NCBI GenBank assembly: GCA_963803265.1
Contig: CAWDLZ010000015.1
Location: 186,001 to 250,000 of the forward strand
Length of the DNA: 64,000 nucleotides
Direction: 5' to 3'
Source: CAIKMD01 sp963803265
Lineage (GTDB): Bacteria > Pseudomonadota > Alphaproteobacteria > ATCC43930 > CGMCC-115725
Positions within the stretch are counted from its first letter, which is position 1. Every line of letters begins with the position of its first letter. The notes under the pieces were generated by a model. It made no database searches and was not told the origin of the DNA. It saw only the letters and a list, made by a program, of their open reading frames with translations. A program made the translations under genes and the position numbers. Positions 1 through 9,877 of this stretch are shown one piece after another.

Positions 1-1
1 C

Positions 2-538
2 GGCGGATGGAAACAGCGCTTGGCGCTTGGCTGCGCCATCCTGCACCGACCGCCGATCGTGTTCCTTGATGAGCCGACGTCGGGGGTCGATCCCGAGTCG
101 CGCCGCCGCTTTTGGGACCTCATCCATTCGCTTTCAGCCGATGGCGTCACGGTGCTGGTATCGACGCACTACATGGACGAGGCTGAATATTGCAACCGCG
201 TCGCGCTCATCGATCGCGGCCGATTGATCGAGATGGCGAGTCCGAGCGCTCTTAAGCAGCGCAAGCTCGGCGGAGATCTCCTCGTCGTGGATTGCAGCGA
301 AATAGGCTCCGCGATGGCGGCCCTTGACGATGCGCCCGGCGTTCACGACGTCGCCGCATTTGGCAATTCCATCCACGTCCTGGTGGAGGCCGCGGCGCCC
401 GCGCTCAAGGCGTTGCCCGACTACCTCGCTCAGCGCGGTATTGCGATCACGCGCATCGAGCCAATCGAGCCGACCATCGAGGATATTTTCGTGCAAATGG
501 TCGCTGCCGAGTCCGCGTCCGGGGATGTCCGCCCATGA
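2..538 (+). CDS. ABC-2 exporter ATP-binding subunit, 5' end outside window
   Basis: This is the C-terminal part of an ATPase that energises a drug or lipid type exporter at the inner membrane. The reading frame is open from base 2. The visible sequence begins inside the ABC signature (GGWKQRLALG), followed by Walker B and D-loop (VFLDEPTSGVDPESRR) and the H-loop (STHYMDEAEYC). The remaining ~100 residues form the usual C-terminal accessory domain of ABC-2 ATPases. The stop overlaps the ATG of the next gene (ATGA), so it is translationally coupled to two permease genes. One ATPase followed by two permeases matches the YbhF-YbhS-YbhR arrangement of E. coli. The substrate cannot be told from sequence. 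Walker A and the N-terminus lie upstream of the window. Confidence 0.93.
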   Translation, partial: GGWKQRLALGCAILHRPPIVFLDEPTSGVDPESRRRFWDLIHSLSADGVTVLVSTHYMDEAEYCNRVALIDRGRLIEMASPSALKQRKLGGDLLVVDCSEIGSAMAALDDAPGVHDVAAFGNSIHVLVEAAAPALKALPDYLAQRGIAITRIEPIEPTIEDIFVQMVAAESASGDVRP

Positions 539-1671
539 GCTTGCGGCGTCTCCGGGCAATCGCCGTCAAGGAGGTGCTCCAGATCTGGCGCGATCCGTTC
601 AGCCTGCTGATCGCGCTTCTGATGCCGTTCATGCAGATGACGTTGATCGGATATGGCATGAACTTGGACATCAAGCACCTGCCCGTGTGCGTTTTTGACC
701 GCGAGGCGAGCCAGAACAGCCAGGCACTCCTGAAGCGCTTCCAAGCGTCGGAGTATTTCTCGATCGTCGCCGGCTTTGACAACTACGCGGATGTGACTCG
801 CGCGCTCGATCGCGGCCAATGCCGACTTGCCGTGGCCGTTCCGCCGGATTTTACCGAGCGCCTTAGCGATACGGGGACGAGTCCAGTACAGATTCTCGTG
901 GATGGGACCGACACCAACACGGCCAATATCGCGATCGGTTATGCCGAGGCGGTAGTGTCTGGCTTCTCGAGCGACGTGCAGGTCGAGGCGGCGGCCATGA
1001 CGGGTAGCTCGATCGATCGCCTCCAACCGGTCGCCGTAGAGTCGCGTACCTGGTTCAACGAGGACCTTGAAAGCCGGAATTTCATCATCCCCGGGGTGGT
1101 TGCGATGGTCATGGCTCTGGTGGGCGCCGAGCTGACCTCGCTCACCATCGCCCGCGAATGGGAGCGGGGCACGATGGAGCTTCTGGTGTCGACGCCGGTG
1201 ACGCCGATGGAGGTGATGTTGGGCAAGCTGCTGCCCTATTTCGGCATCGGTCTGCTCGATGCGGCTTTCTGCCTGGCCTATGCCATCTTCTGGTTCGGCG
1301 TGCCGTTTCGCGGCACCCTGGCAACCCTCTTCTTCACCACCTCTCTCTTTCTCGTGGTGGTGCTCGGCATCGGCTATCTGATCTCGACCGCGATCCGCAC
1401 CCAGGTTGGCGCGGCGCAAATTGGCCTGCTTGTGACGCTCCTGCCGACGTCGCTGCTGTCGGGTATGGCGTTTCCCATCGACCAGATGCCGCCGCTGGTA
1501 CAAGGGGTCACCTATCTCGTCTTCGCGCGCTATTACGTCACGATCCTCAAGGCGCTGTTCTTGAAAGGATCGGGCTTCCTCGATCTCATTGGGCCGATCC
1601 TCGCCATGGTCGTCTATGCGGCCATCGTCGGCTTCCTCGCCGCGCGCGTTTTCCACAAGCGGTTGGATTGA
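535..1671 (+). CDS. ABC-2 family exporter permease 1 (YbhS-like)
   Basis: A 378-residue inner-membrane permease that pairs with the preceding ATPase. One N-terminal membrane segment (about residues 18-42) is followed by a long extracytoplasmic region (about 45-175). A C-terminal block of five hydrophobic segments then contains the ABC-2 signature around REWERGTMELLVSTPVTP (about residues 206-223). This is the standard topology and length of the YbhS/YbhR family. It starts by ATGA overlap with the ATPase and ends 6 bp before the second permease, so all three genes form one operon. The second permease has the same architecture, so the transporter is probably a heterodimer of permeases. The substrate is unknown. 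Confidence 0.93.
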   Translation: MSLRRLRAIAVKEVLQIWRDPFSLLIALLMPFMQMTLIGYGMNLDIKHLPVCVFDREASQNSQALLKRFQASEYFSIVAGFDNYADVTRALDRGQCRLAVAVPPDFTERLSDTGTSPVQILVDGTDTNTANIAIGYAEAVVSGFSSDVQVEAAAMTGSSIDRLQPVAVESRTWFNEDLESRNFIIPGVVAMVMALVGAELTSLTIAREWERGTMELLVSTPVTPMEVMLGKLLPYFGIGLLDAAFCLAYAIFWFGVPFRGTLATLFFTTSLFLVVVLGIGYLISTAIRTQVGAAQIGLLVTLLPTSLLSGMAFPIDQMPPLVQGVTYLVFARYYVTILKALFLKGSGFLDLIGPILAMVVYAAIVGFLAARVFHKRLD

Positions 1672-1677
1672 CCGGCC

Positions 1678-2811
1678 ATGCTCGACCGCATCTGGCCGTT
1701 CCTCATCAAGGAGTTCCTCGAGCTCAAACGCGACAAGTGGGCCCGGTTCCGTCTCATCGTTCCCCCCATAATCCAAATGCTGATCTTCGGCTATGCCGCG
1801 ACCTTCGAGGTCTATCACGTTCCGACGATCGTCCTCGATCGCGACCAGTCGCAGGAAAGTCGCGACCTGATCTCGCGTTTTAGCTTCAGCGATCGGTTCC
1901 ACATCGTGCGCGTTGCCCAGACCGACGCCGAAATAGAGAACGCAATCAACCGAAGCGACGCGGCGTTGGCGATCGTCGTACATGCCGGCTTCGCCCAGCT
2001 GCTGCGCAAGGGGCAGGGCGCACCTCTTCAGGTGATCGTCGATGGCACCAATTCGAACACGGCGCTCATCGCCCTCGGCTACCTCAATCAGGTCGTCGCC
2101 GGTTATTCGGAGGACTACACATCCGATCTCGTCCGCCGGGGCCTGGGCGGGCCCAACGCCAAGACGGTCCAAGTCACGGTCGAGCCGCGGCCCTGGTACA
2201 ATCCCGATCTCAACGGCCGTTGGTTCTTCGTGCCGGGCGTCGTCGGCTCGCTGACCTTGGTGCTGGTCGCGAGCCTGACCGCCATGGCGATCGTGCGCGA
2301 GCGCGAAGCGGGTACGCTCGAGCAGATCATGGTGACGCCGATCCGGCCCGCTGAATACATCCTCGGCAAGACGGTACCTTTCTTCCTCATCGGCCTCGCC
2401 GAAGTGGCGCTGGTCGCGCTCTTCGGGGTCTTATGGTTCCAGGTCCCGTTCGTGGGCAACCCCCTGGTGCTGCTGCTCGGAACCTGCCTTTTTCTGCTGA
2501 GCACGCTCGGTCTTGGCCTGCTCATGTCTACGCTCGCGAAAACCCAGCAGCAGGCCTTGGCCTCGAACTTCTTCTTCCTCAATCCAATGTTCCTGTTGTC
2601 CGGCTTCGCCTTTCCCATCACCAGCATGCCGGAACCCTTGCAGTGGCTCTCCTATCTCAATCCGCTGCGCTACTTCCTGGTGGTCATCCGCGCGACCTTT
2701 CTCAAAGGCGTGGGCCTCGATGCCTTGTGGCCCGACATGGTAGGCATGGCCGCGCTCGGCGTTGGCCTCCTCACGATCAGTATCCTGCGCTTCAGGAAGT
2801 CGCTCGATTAG
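1678..2811 (+). CDS. ABC-2 family exporter permease 2 (YbhR-like)
   Basis: A 377-residue paralogue of the permease just upstream. It has the same layout: one N-terminal membrane helix, an extracytoplasmic loop with the shared VDGTNSNTA stretch, and a C-terminal membrane domain carrying the ABC-2 motif REREAGTLEQIMVTPIRP. It ends with a conserved stretch ending in LRYFLVVIRATFLKG, seen in both subunits. The small gap to the previous gene supports one transcript. In YbhFSR-type systems the two permeases assemble with one ATPase dimer to export cationic drugs or metabolites; that role is inferred here from family only. Confidence 0.93.
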   Translation: MLDRIWPFLIKEFLELKRDKWARFRLIVPPIIQMLIFGYAATFEVYHVPTIVLDRDQSQESRDLISRFSFSDRFHIVRVAQTDAEIENAINRSDAALAIVVHAGFAQLLRKGQGAPLQVIVDGTNSNTALIALGYLNQVVAGYSEDYTSDLVRRGLGGPNAKTVQVTVEPRPWYNPDLNGRWFFVPGVVGSLTLVLVASLTAMAIVREREAGTLEQIMVTPIRPAEYILGKTVPFFLIGLAEVALVALFGVLWFQVPFVGNPLVLLLGTCLFLLSTLGLGLLMSTLAKTQQQALASNFFFLNPMFLLSGFAFPITSMPEPLQWLSYLNPLRYFLVVIRATFLKGVGLDALWPDMVGMAALGVGLLTISILRFRKSLD

Positions 2812-2987
2812 CCAAGGGCGGCGTGGACGGTTCCGCGCCCTTTGCCGTGCCCTCCCGCCAAGACGAGCCCCCTCGGTTTCCTTCCGCTTGCCGCGGGTAA
2901 CGAATGCCGCTAATTTCGCGACAGCGGTGGCAAAAGCCGCGACGGGCCTCGTTAAAAAGCCCCGGGGGGAACGCTCAGGAGGGAATC

Positions 2988-4313
2988 ATGCCGACAGCCA
3001 TGGCTAATGCTCCGCTTTCGGATTCGGCGCATAGCGCCGAATTGCGCCGCGCGGTCATCGCGGCGACGGTCGGCACCACGATCGAGTGGTACGACTTTTT
3101 CATCTACGGCACCGTCACCGGTCTCGTCTTCGCCAAGCTTTACTTTCCCAACTCCGACCCCTTGGTCGGAACCCTCAACGCCTTCGGCATATACGCAGTG
3201 GGCTTCCTCGCGCGGCCGATTGGCGCCGCGATCTTCGGCCATTACGGCGACCGCATCGGGCGCAAATCGACGCTGATCATGACCCTCATGCTCATGGGCA
3301 CCGCGACCTTCCTCATCGCGTTCGTGCCGGGCTATGATTCCATCGGGATTTGGGGTGCCGTCATCCTGACCGCGCTGCGCTTTTTCCAGGGCCTCGGCGT
3401 CGGCGGCGAATGGGGCGGCTCGGTGCTCATTTCGATGGAATGGGCGCGGCATAGCGGCCAGCGCGGGCTCGTCGCGTCCTGGCCGCAATTCGGCGTGCCG
3501 GCGGGGCTTTTTCTCGCCAATCTCGCCGTGCTCGGCTTCAGCCAGATGTCGGGGGATGCGTTCATCACCTGGGGATGGCGCATCCCCTTCATCCTCAGCA
3601 TCGTGCTCGTCGGAATCGGACTGTGGATCAGGCTGGGCATCACCGAGACGCCGCTGTTCCGCCGGCTCGTCGCCGAAAACCGGATCGAGCGCGCGCCTTT
3701 CCTCGAGGTCGTCAAGCGCTACCCGAAGGAAATCTGCTTGAGCGCGCTGGCCCGCATGTCGGAACAGGCGCCGTTCTATATCTTCACCGCCTTCATCTTC
3801 GCCTACGGTACGACGACACTGCACGCCTCGCGGGACTTCCTCCTGCTCGCCGTGCTCGTCGCCTCCTGCCTGTCCTTCGTTACCATTCCGCTGTCGGGCC
3901 ATATCTCGGACGTCATCGGGCGCAAAAAGATGTATCTCATCGGTGCGGCCACCATGGGCGTGTTCGGGTTCGTCTATTTCGGAATGCTCGACACCATGTC
4001 GTCGACGATGATCTTCCTTGCAATCCTGCTCTCTCTCATCCCGCACGACATGCAGTACGGGCCGCAGGCTGCGTTGATCGCGGAAAACTTCACCGGGAGG
4101 CTTCGCTATAGCGGCGCCTCGATGGGCTATCAGCTTGCCTCGGTCATCGCCGGCGGCCCCGCCCCACTCATCGCGACATGGCTCTTCGCTACTTACCATT
4201 CGGGCACGGTCATCGCGGTCTACATCCTCCTCAACGCGGTCGTCACCATCATCGCGACCGCAATGCTCAAGGACTACACCGGCAAGGACATCAGCCAGGA
4301 ATACGATCGCTGA
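2988..4313 (+). CDS. MFS transporter, metabolite:H+ symporter (MHS) family
   Basis: An integral membrane carrier of about 441 residues with 12 hydrophobic segments. The MHS subgroup marks are clear: TTIEWYDFFIYGT in helix 1, GHYGDRIGRKS in the loop between helices 2 and 3, FFQGLGVGGEWGGS in helix 4, and a second loop GHISDVIGRKK after helix 8. Relatives (ShiA, ProP, KgtP, PcaT) take up organic acids or osmolytes with protons. An upstream in-frame ATG at 2904 exists, but a good Shine-Dalgarno (AGGAGGG) sits directly before the ATG at 2988, so that start was chosen. The hydantoinase/oxoprolinase downstream on the same strand suggests the substrate may be a cyclic amide or a related acid, which is inference. 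Confidence 0.92.
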   Translation: MPTAMANAPLSDSAHSAELRRAVIAATVGTTIEWYDFFIYGTVTGLVFAKLYFPNSDPLVGTLNAFGIYAVGFLARPIGAAIFGHYGDRIGRKSTLIMTLMLMGTATFLIAFVPGYDSIGIWGAVILTALRFFQGLGVGGEWGGSVLISMEWARHSGQRGLVASWPQFGVPAGLFLANLAVLGFSQMSGDAFITWGWRIPFILSIVLVGIGLWIRLGITETPLFRRLVAENRIERAPFLEVVKRYPKEICLSALARMSEQAPFYIFTAFIFAYGTTTLHASRDFLLLAVLVASCLSFVTIPLSGHISDVIGRKKMYLIGAATMGVFGFVYFGMLDTMSSTMIFLAILLSLIPHDMQYGPQAALIAENFTGRLRYSGASMGYQLASVIAGGPAPLIATWLFATYHSGTVIAVYILLNAVVTIIATAMLKDYTGKDISQEYDR

Positions 4314-4373
4314 CGCCGCGCGCCGGGCTTTCCGGCGCTTGACGCCGCGTCCGCGCCCCGTGTTGACTGAGGC

Positions 4374-6516
4374 ATGGGGCGTGGATGGCAGTTCTGGATC
4401 GACCGCGGCGGCACTTTCACCGACGTGGTAGCGCGCGCGCCCGACGGCAAGCTCATCGCCAGAAAGCTGCTCTCGGAAAATCCCAGGCACCATGACGACG
4501 CGGCGGTCGCTGGCATTCGAGAGATCTTGAATCTCGCGCCGGGCGCGATGCTCCCGGCTGACGCCATCGATGCCGTGAAGATGGGAACGACGGTCGCCAC
4601 CAACGCGCTGTTAGAGCGGACGGGCGAGCGCACCGTCCTCGTTACGACCGCGGGGTTCGGCGACGCGCTACGCATCGGCTATCAGAACCGGCCCAAGCTG
4701 TTCGCGCGCCACATCGTGCTGCCCGAGCCGGTCTACGAGCGCATGGTCGAGGTAACAGAGCGCGTCTCGGCTGCGGGTGAGGTGCTAATCGCGCTCGATC
4801 TCGACGCCGCGCGGCATGGTCTCCGAGCGGCCTTCGCTTCGGGCATCCGGGCGGCCGCGATCGTGTTCATGCATGGCTACCGGTATCCCGAGCACGAGCG
4901 GCGCGTCGCCGCGCTGGCGCGCGAGCTGGGCTTCACCCAGGTCTCGGCGAGCCATCTCGTGAGCCCGTTGATGAAGCTCGTCAGTCGCGGCGACACGACC
5001 GTTGTCGATGCCTATCTCTCGCCGATCCTGCGACGTCATGTCGACGGGCTCGCGCGGCAGTTGGGCGAGGCGCGGCTGATGTTCATGCAGTCGAACGGCG
5101 GCCTCGCGGATGCGCGGAAATTTGCCGGCAAGGACGCGATCTTGTCCGGACCGGCCGGCGGGATCGTCGGCGCGGCGAGAGCCGCCGAGCGCGGCGGCCT
5201 TGCCAAGATCATCGCCTTTGACATGGGTGGCACCTCGACCGACGTGTCGCATTACGCCGGCGAATTCGAGCGCAGCTTCGAGACGCTGATCGCGGGCGTA
5301 CGCATGCGCGCGCCGATGATGCACATCAACACCGTGGCGGCGGGCGGCGGCTCCATCTGCTCTTTCGACGGCGCGCGCTATCGCGTCGGGCCGAAATCCG
5401 CCGGCGCACGGCCTGGCCCGGCCTGCTATCGCGCCGGCGGGCCGCTTACCGTCACCGATTGCAATCTCATGCTCGGCAAGTTGCAGCCACAATTCTTTCC
5501 GGCCTTGTTCGGGCCCTCGGGCGATGCTCCGCTCGACCGCGAGGCGGTCGAGGAAAAATTCGCCGCGCTCAGCGACGAGATCGCCGCCAAGACCGGCAAT
5601 CGACGCAGTCCTCGGGAGGTCGCCGAAGGCTTTCTGACCGTCGCCGTCGAGAGCATGGCCAATGCGATCAAGCAGATCTCGATCGAGCGAGGCCACGACG
5701 TGACCGAGTACGCGCTGTGTTGCTTCGGCGGCGCCGGCGGGCAACATGCGTGCCTGGTGGCCGATGCGCTCGGCATGACGCGCGTTTTCATTCACCCGCT
5801 CGCCGGCGTGCTCTCCGCCTACGGCATGGGACTCGCCGATTTGCGATCGGTCAAGGAGCAGGCGGTGGAGGCGCCGCTGAGCCGTGAGATTTTGCCCGAG
5901 CTCGAGCGCGCGCTCGATCGTCTCGGCGGCGCAGGCAAAGCCGAGATGCTGGCGCAAGGCGTGGCACCCGAGCGCATCGCGCTGCTTCGGAAGGCGCATG
6001 TCAAATACGAGGGCACCAACGCGGCGCTCGTCGTGGAGTACGGCGACCTCGCCGCGATCGCCGCGAATTTTGCTGCCGCGCATCGGCAGCGCTTCGGCTT
6101 CGTCATGCCGGACAAGAAGCTGGTCGTCGAGGCGGTCTCGGCCGAAATCGTTGGAGTGACCGATGTCGCCGAGGACGAAGTCCACGCGTTGAACCCGGGC
6201 GCGGCGAAGCCCATTGCCGCCGTGTCGCTTTTCACCGGCGGGGCGGAGCATCGTGCGCCGGTCTACGACCGCGATGCGATGCTGCCGGGCGAATTCGTCT
6301 TTGGCCCGGCCATCCTCCGGGAAGCCACGGCGACGACGATCGTCGAGCCGGGCTGGCGCGCGCTCGTTGACGAGCGGCGCAATCTCGTGATGGAGCGCGT
6401 GGCGCCGCTGCCGCGCCGCGTCGACATCGGCACCGGGGCCGACCCGGTGATGCTCGAAGTGTTCAACAATCTTTTCGTGGCGATCGCCGAGCAGATGGGC
6501 GTCGCGCTGCGGAAGC
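4374..6516 (+). CDS. Hydantoinase A / 5-oxoprolinase-like protein, HyuA half of a fused HyuA-HyuB gene
   Basis: ATP-dependent enzyme half that activates hydantoins or 5-oxoproline. The N-terminal domain opens with FWIDRGGTFTDVVA (HyuA_N). The central ATPase-like domain has the phosphate-binding FDMGGTSTDVSHY near residue 283 and CFGGAGGQHACLVAD near 450. A C-terminal HyuA domain ends near residue 690. The frame then runs straight into the beginning of HyuB (ADPVMLEVFNN), showing that the gene normally encodes one fused chain like eukaryotic 5-oxoprolinase. An extra C at about 6516 throws the frame off; downstream of it the same strand continues as HyuB in the next frame. Without that base the fusion would be 1206 residues, the usual length. 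The frame without correction reads on to 7043 as non-homologous sequence. Confidence 0.88.
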
Positions 6517-7995
6517 ACGGCCCATTCGGTCAACATCAAAGAGCGGCTCGATTTTTCTTGCGCCTTGTTCGATCGCGAGGGGCGGCTCGTCGCCAATGCG
6601 CCCCACATCCCGGTGCATCTCGGCTCGATGGGCGAGAGCGTGCGCACGATCATCCGCGCGCATGGGGCAGGCGGCGCGGCGCGGCCGATGAAGCGCGGCG
6701 ACGTCTATGTGCTGAACGCGCCCTATCATGGCGGCACGCACCTTCCCGACATAACCGTTATCACGCCGGTTTTCGCCGAGGACGATCGCGCGCCTGCCTC
6801 GTCGCCGATGTTCTATGTCGCCTCGCGCGGACACCACGCCGATATCGGCGGCATCACGCCCGGCTCGATGCCGCCATCGAGCCGAACGATCGAGGAAGAA
6901 GGCGTGCTGATCGACGATTTCTTGCTCGTCGAGGAAGGCCGATTCCACGAGGCGGAAGCCTTGGCGTTGCTCGCGGCCGGCGCCTATCCGGCGCGCAATC
7001 CGGCGCAGAACATCGCCGACCTCAAGGCGCAGATCGCGGCTAGCGAGAAGGGTGTTCGCGAGTTGCACCGCCTGGTGCGGCATTTCGGGCCGGAGGTGGT
7101 CGCGGCCTATATGCGCCACGTCGAGGACAACGCCGAGGAAGCGGTGCGGTGTTTGCTCGCGCGCATCGAGGGCGGCAGTTTCGAGATGACCATGGATGAC
7201 GGCGCGCGGATTTGCGTCCGCGTCGATGTCGATCGCGCTCGGCGGCGCGCCACCATCGACTTCACCGGCACAAGCTCGCAGCGGCCCAGCAATTTCAATG
7301 CCCCCGCCGCGATCTCGATGGCGGCGGTGCTTTATGTCTTTCGCACGCTGGTCGATGACGAGATTCCCCTCAACGACGGCTGCTTCAAGCCGCTCGATAT
7401 CGTCGTTCCGCCGGGCTCGATGCTCGACCCGCGCTATCCGGCCGCCGTGGTGGCGGGCAATGTCGAGACCTCGCAATGGGTGACCGACGCGCTCTACGGT
7501 GCCTTGGGCGCGATGGCGGCGGCGCAAGGCACGATGAATAATTTCACCTTCGGAGATGAGCGTCACCAATATTACGAAACGCTCTGCGGCGGCTCGGGCG
7601 CGGGGCCGGGGTTCGATGGGACATCGGCCGTACAGACGCACATGACCAACACCCGCCTTACCGACCCCGAAATGCTCGAATGGCGTTTCCCGGTGCTGGT
7701 GGAGGGCTTCGCTATCCGGCAGGGCTCGGGCGGCACCGGGCGGTGGCGGGGTGGCGACGGCGTGACGCGGCGCGTGCGCTTTTTGGCAGAGATGACCGCC
7801 GGCATCCTGGCGACGCATCGCAGCGTGCCGCCCTCTGGGCTCGCCGGCGGCTCGCCGGGCGCTGCGGCGCGCAACTGGATCGAGCGCGCGGATGGCACAC
7901 GCGAGGAATTCGGCGGCACGCATGTCGCTCGTATGAATCCGGGTGATGTCTTCGTGATCGAGACGCCAGGCGGCGGCGGCTATGGCAAGGCTTGA
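6517..7995 (+). CDS. Hydantoinase B / 5-oxoprolinase-like protein, HyuB half (frame-shifted from HyuA)
   Basis: The HyuB half completes the hydrolytic unit of hydantoinase, 5-oxoprolinase or acetone carboxylase-type enzymes. It picks up at TAHSVNIKERLDFSCALFD immediately after the extra base at 6516. It contains the family blocks APHIPVHLGSMGESV, YHGGTHLPDITVITP, GHHADIGG(ITPGSMP), LYVFRTLVDDEIPLNDG and the C-terminal GYGKA ending. An internal start codon at 6565 allows independent translation, but the homologous sequence extends upstream of it into the HyuA frame, so a single fused chain with a sequence error or a recent frameshift is the best reading. The stop codon lies within the Shine-Dalgarno of the next gene. 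Confidence 0.88.
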   Translation, partial: TAHSVNIKERLDFSCALFDREGRLVANAPHIPVHLGSMGESVRTIIRAHGAGGAARPMKRGDVYVLNAPYHGGTHLPDITVITPVFAEDDRAPASSPMFYVASRGHHADIGGITPGSMPPSSRTIEEEGVLIDDFLLVEEGRFHEAEALALLAAGAYPARNPAQNIADLKAQIAASEKGVRELHRLVRHFGPEVVAAYMRHVEDNAEEAVRCLLARIEGGSFEMTMDDGARICVRVDVDRARRRATIDFTGTSSQRPSNFNAPAAISMAAVLYVFRTLVDDEIPLNDGCFKPLDIVVPPGSMLDPRYPAAVVAGNVETSQWVTDALYGALGAMAAAQGTMNNFTFGDERHQYYETLCGGSGAGPGFDGTSAVQTHMTNTRLTDPEMLEWRFPVLVEGFAIRQGSGGTGRWRGGDGVTRRVRFLAEMTAGILATHRSVPPSGLAGGSPGAAARNWIERADGTREEFGGTHVARMNPGDVFVIETPGGGGYGKA

Positions 7996-8006
7996 AGGAG
8001 GCGGGA

Positions 8007-9383
8007 GTGACCGACGAGGATGCGATTGCGGCACCGCTGGAGCGCGCCCGGTCGCTCGCCGCGAAAGGCGAGGACGAGGCGGCGAAATCCGCCTATCTCG
8101 AAGTGCTGGGGCGCGATCCGACTCACTTTACGGCGCTCAACAATCTCGGGACTCTAGCCTATGCGAGCGGCCACCGCTCGGCCGCGCGGACCGCCTATGC
8201 CCAAGCGGTGCGATGCCATCCCGGCAATCCGATGGGACGCGTCAACCTCGCCAATCTCCTCTATGAGAATGGCGAGCTCGAACCGGCGCGGGCGCATTTC
8301 GAGGCTGCGCTTGCCGCCGCTCCCGACTTCGCCGAGGCGCATCAAGGGATGGCGCGCCTCCTCGCCGCGCTGGGCGAGACAGCGGCCGCCGCGCCGCATT
8401 TGCAGAAGGGCTTCGCCGGCCACGCCATCGTGACCCAGCCCTATCGCGGCACGGTGCCGCCGCTGGAGGTGCTGCTTCTGGTTTCGGCCTTGGGCGGCAA
8501 CGTCCCGACAAGGGTGCTGCTCGACGACCGAGTCTTCGCGGTCTCGGCGCTGTTCACGGAATTTTACCAGCCTGAATTGCCCTTGCCGCCCCATGCGTTG
8601 GTGATGAACGCGATCGGCGATGCGGATCTGTGCGGCGCGGCGCTCGAGGCGGCGGATGAGGTGCTGAAGCGCTCTACCGCGCCAGTGGTGAACAAGCCGG
8701 CATCGGTGCGCGCGACCGGGCGGGCCGCCAACGCCGAGCGGCTCGCCGATGTGCCTGGGGTTACGGCGCCCTTGGTCGTGTCCGTGCCGCGTGCCGCGGT
8801 TGTCAATTCGGAAGCGGTTCGGCGAGTCGGGTTTCCGCTGCTGTTGCGCGCGCCCGGGTTTCACACCGGGCGGTATTTCCTGCGCGTCGAGCGCGAAGCC
8901 GAGTTGGGGCTGGCGGTGGCTCAGCTTCCGGGCGACGAGCTTCTGGCGATCCAATATCTCGACGCGCGCGGGGGCGATGGGATGGCACGCAAATATCGCG
9001 CGATGATGGTGGATGGCGCCCACTATCCGCTCCATCTCGCGATCGCGCCGGACTGGAAGGTGCACTATTTCACCGCGGATATGGCGGCAAATACGCTCCA
9101 TCGCGACGAGGAGCGGAAGTTCCTCGACGACATGCCCGGGGTGTTGGGCCCGCGCGCGATGGCGGCGCTCGCGGGGATTGGCGCCATACTTGGCCTCGAT
9201 TATGCCGGAGTCGATTTCGGCTTGGCGCTGGATGGCTCGGTGCTGCTGTTCGAGGCCAATGCGACGATGGTGATCAATCCGCCCGAGCCCGATGCCCGAT
9301 GGGACTATCGCCGCGCCGCGGTCGCGCGTGTGCAGAGCGCGGTGAAGCGAATGCTGCTGGCGCGCGCCAGACGCTCGCTGTGA
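8007..9383 (+). CDS. TPR-repeat protein with C-terminal ATP-grasp-like domain
   Basis: About 458 residues. The first ~140 residues hold three to four tetratricopeptide repeats (for example HFTALNNLGTLAYASG and GRVNLANLLYENGELEPARAHFEAAL). The remaining ~300 residues look like an ATP-grasp-type fold: a preATP-grasp-like region, NKPASVRATGRAANAERL, a central strand QYLDARGGDGMARKYRAMMVDG, and an acidic end GVDFGLALDGSVLLFEANATMVINPP that resembles the metal-binding Asp, Glu and Asn of ATP-grasp ligases. A GTG at 8007 is preceded by AAGGAGG at 7995-8001 and is preferred to an upstream TTG. The gene abuts the hydantoinase gene, so it may be in the same transcript. The ligated substrate, if any, is unknown. 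Confidence 0.8.
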   Translation: MTDEDAIAAPLERARSLAAKGEDEAAKSAYLEVLGRDPTHFTALNNLGTLAYASGHRSAARTAYAQAVRCHPGNPMGRVNLANLLYENGELEPARAHFEAALAAAPDFAEAHQGMARLLAALGETAAAAPHLQKGFAGHAIVTQPYRGTVPPLEVLLLVSALGGNVPTRVLLDDRVFAVSALFTEFYQPELPLPPHALVMNAIGDADLCGAALEAADEVLKRSTAPVVNKPASVRATGRAANAERLADVPGVTAPLVVSVPRAAVVNSEAVRRVGFPLLLRAPGFHTGRYFLRVEREAELGLAVAQLPGDELLAIQYLDARGGDGMARKYRAMMVDGAHYPLHLAIAPDWKVHYFTADMAANTLHRDEERKFLDDMPGVLGPRAMAALAGIGAILGLDYAGVDFGLALDGSVLLFEANATMVINPPEPDARWDYRRAAVARVQSAVKRMLLARARRSL

Positions 9384-9479
9384 AGTCTCAATAGGCTGTC
9401 GATCCGCATCGGACCGAGGAAGCTGGAGTTGCTGAAGCTTCCGGAGATCCCATGCCTTAGCACGCTTGCGAACGCCTCG

Positions 9480-9726
9480 GCCTCCGGCACATCCGAACCA
9501 GACCCTGCACGCCAAGGACCAACGGAAAGGCCGAGCGCTTCATCCAGACCGCGTACGAGAGTGGGCTTACGCCAAAGCCTATGAGCGATCCGATCAGCGC
9601 GGCGCCGAACTGCCCTTCTGGATGCACCGCTGCAACCGGCATCGACCTCATGGCAGTATAAGATCGATGCCGCCCATCAGCAGACTCGGCCTGACCGGAA
9701 ACAACCTATTGAGGCTCCACAGCTAG
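9480..9726 (+). pseudogene. IS481-family transposase C-terminal remnant
   Basis: Only the 3' tail of an integrase-fold transposase is left. The translated stretch REWAYAKAYERSDQRGAELP, followed by a block with HRPHGSI and ending in GLTGNNLLRLHS, is the characteristic end of IS481/IS3-like DDE transposases. The expected catalytic-region piece just before it (GKAERFIQT) is present in another frame, so a base has been lost within the remnant. No N-terminal HTH, no second half of the catalytic domain and no inverted repeats were found. The rest of the 9384-9877 gap holds nothing else recognisable apart from the leader of the next gene. Confidence 0.75.
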
Positions 9727-9877
9727 ACCGGCTATCCGCGCGCCCGACGGACCGTATAGCAGCAGAGCTGTTACCACCTCCGGCGCGGTCGGCTTCAATG
9801 CTCGGGGAAAGAAAATTTCCGCGCCAAAGCTTGCCCGCGCGTGTTACCGTCCCTGACAAACCGGGGGAGCAACTTCC

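Noticed and set aside
430..2172. Long minus-strand open frame of 580 codons opposite the ABC permeases
   Set aside because: Composition rich in Arg, His, Glu and Asp with no domain; it is the shadow of GC-rich coding on the other strand. Similar long shadows at 2952-4493, 4785-6653, 6463-8034, 27847-29781 and 56798-58801 were rejected for the same reason.
6517..7043. Continuation of the HyuA frame to 7043
   Set aside because: After 6516 this frame has no similarity to anything and is Arg-rich; the true HyuB sequence is in the next frame.
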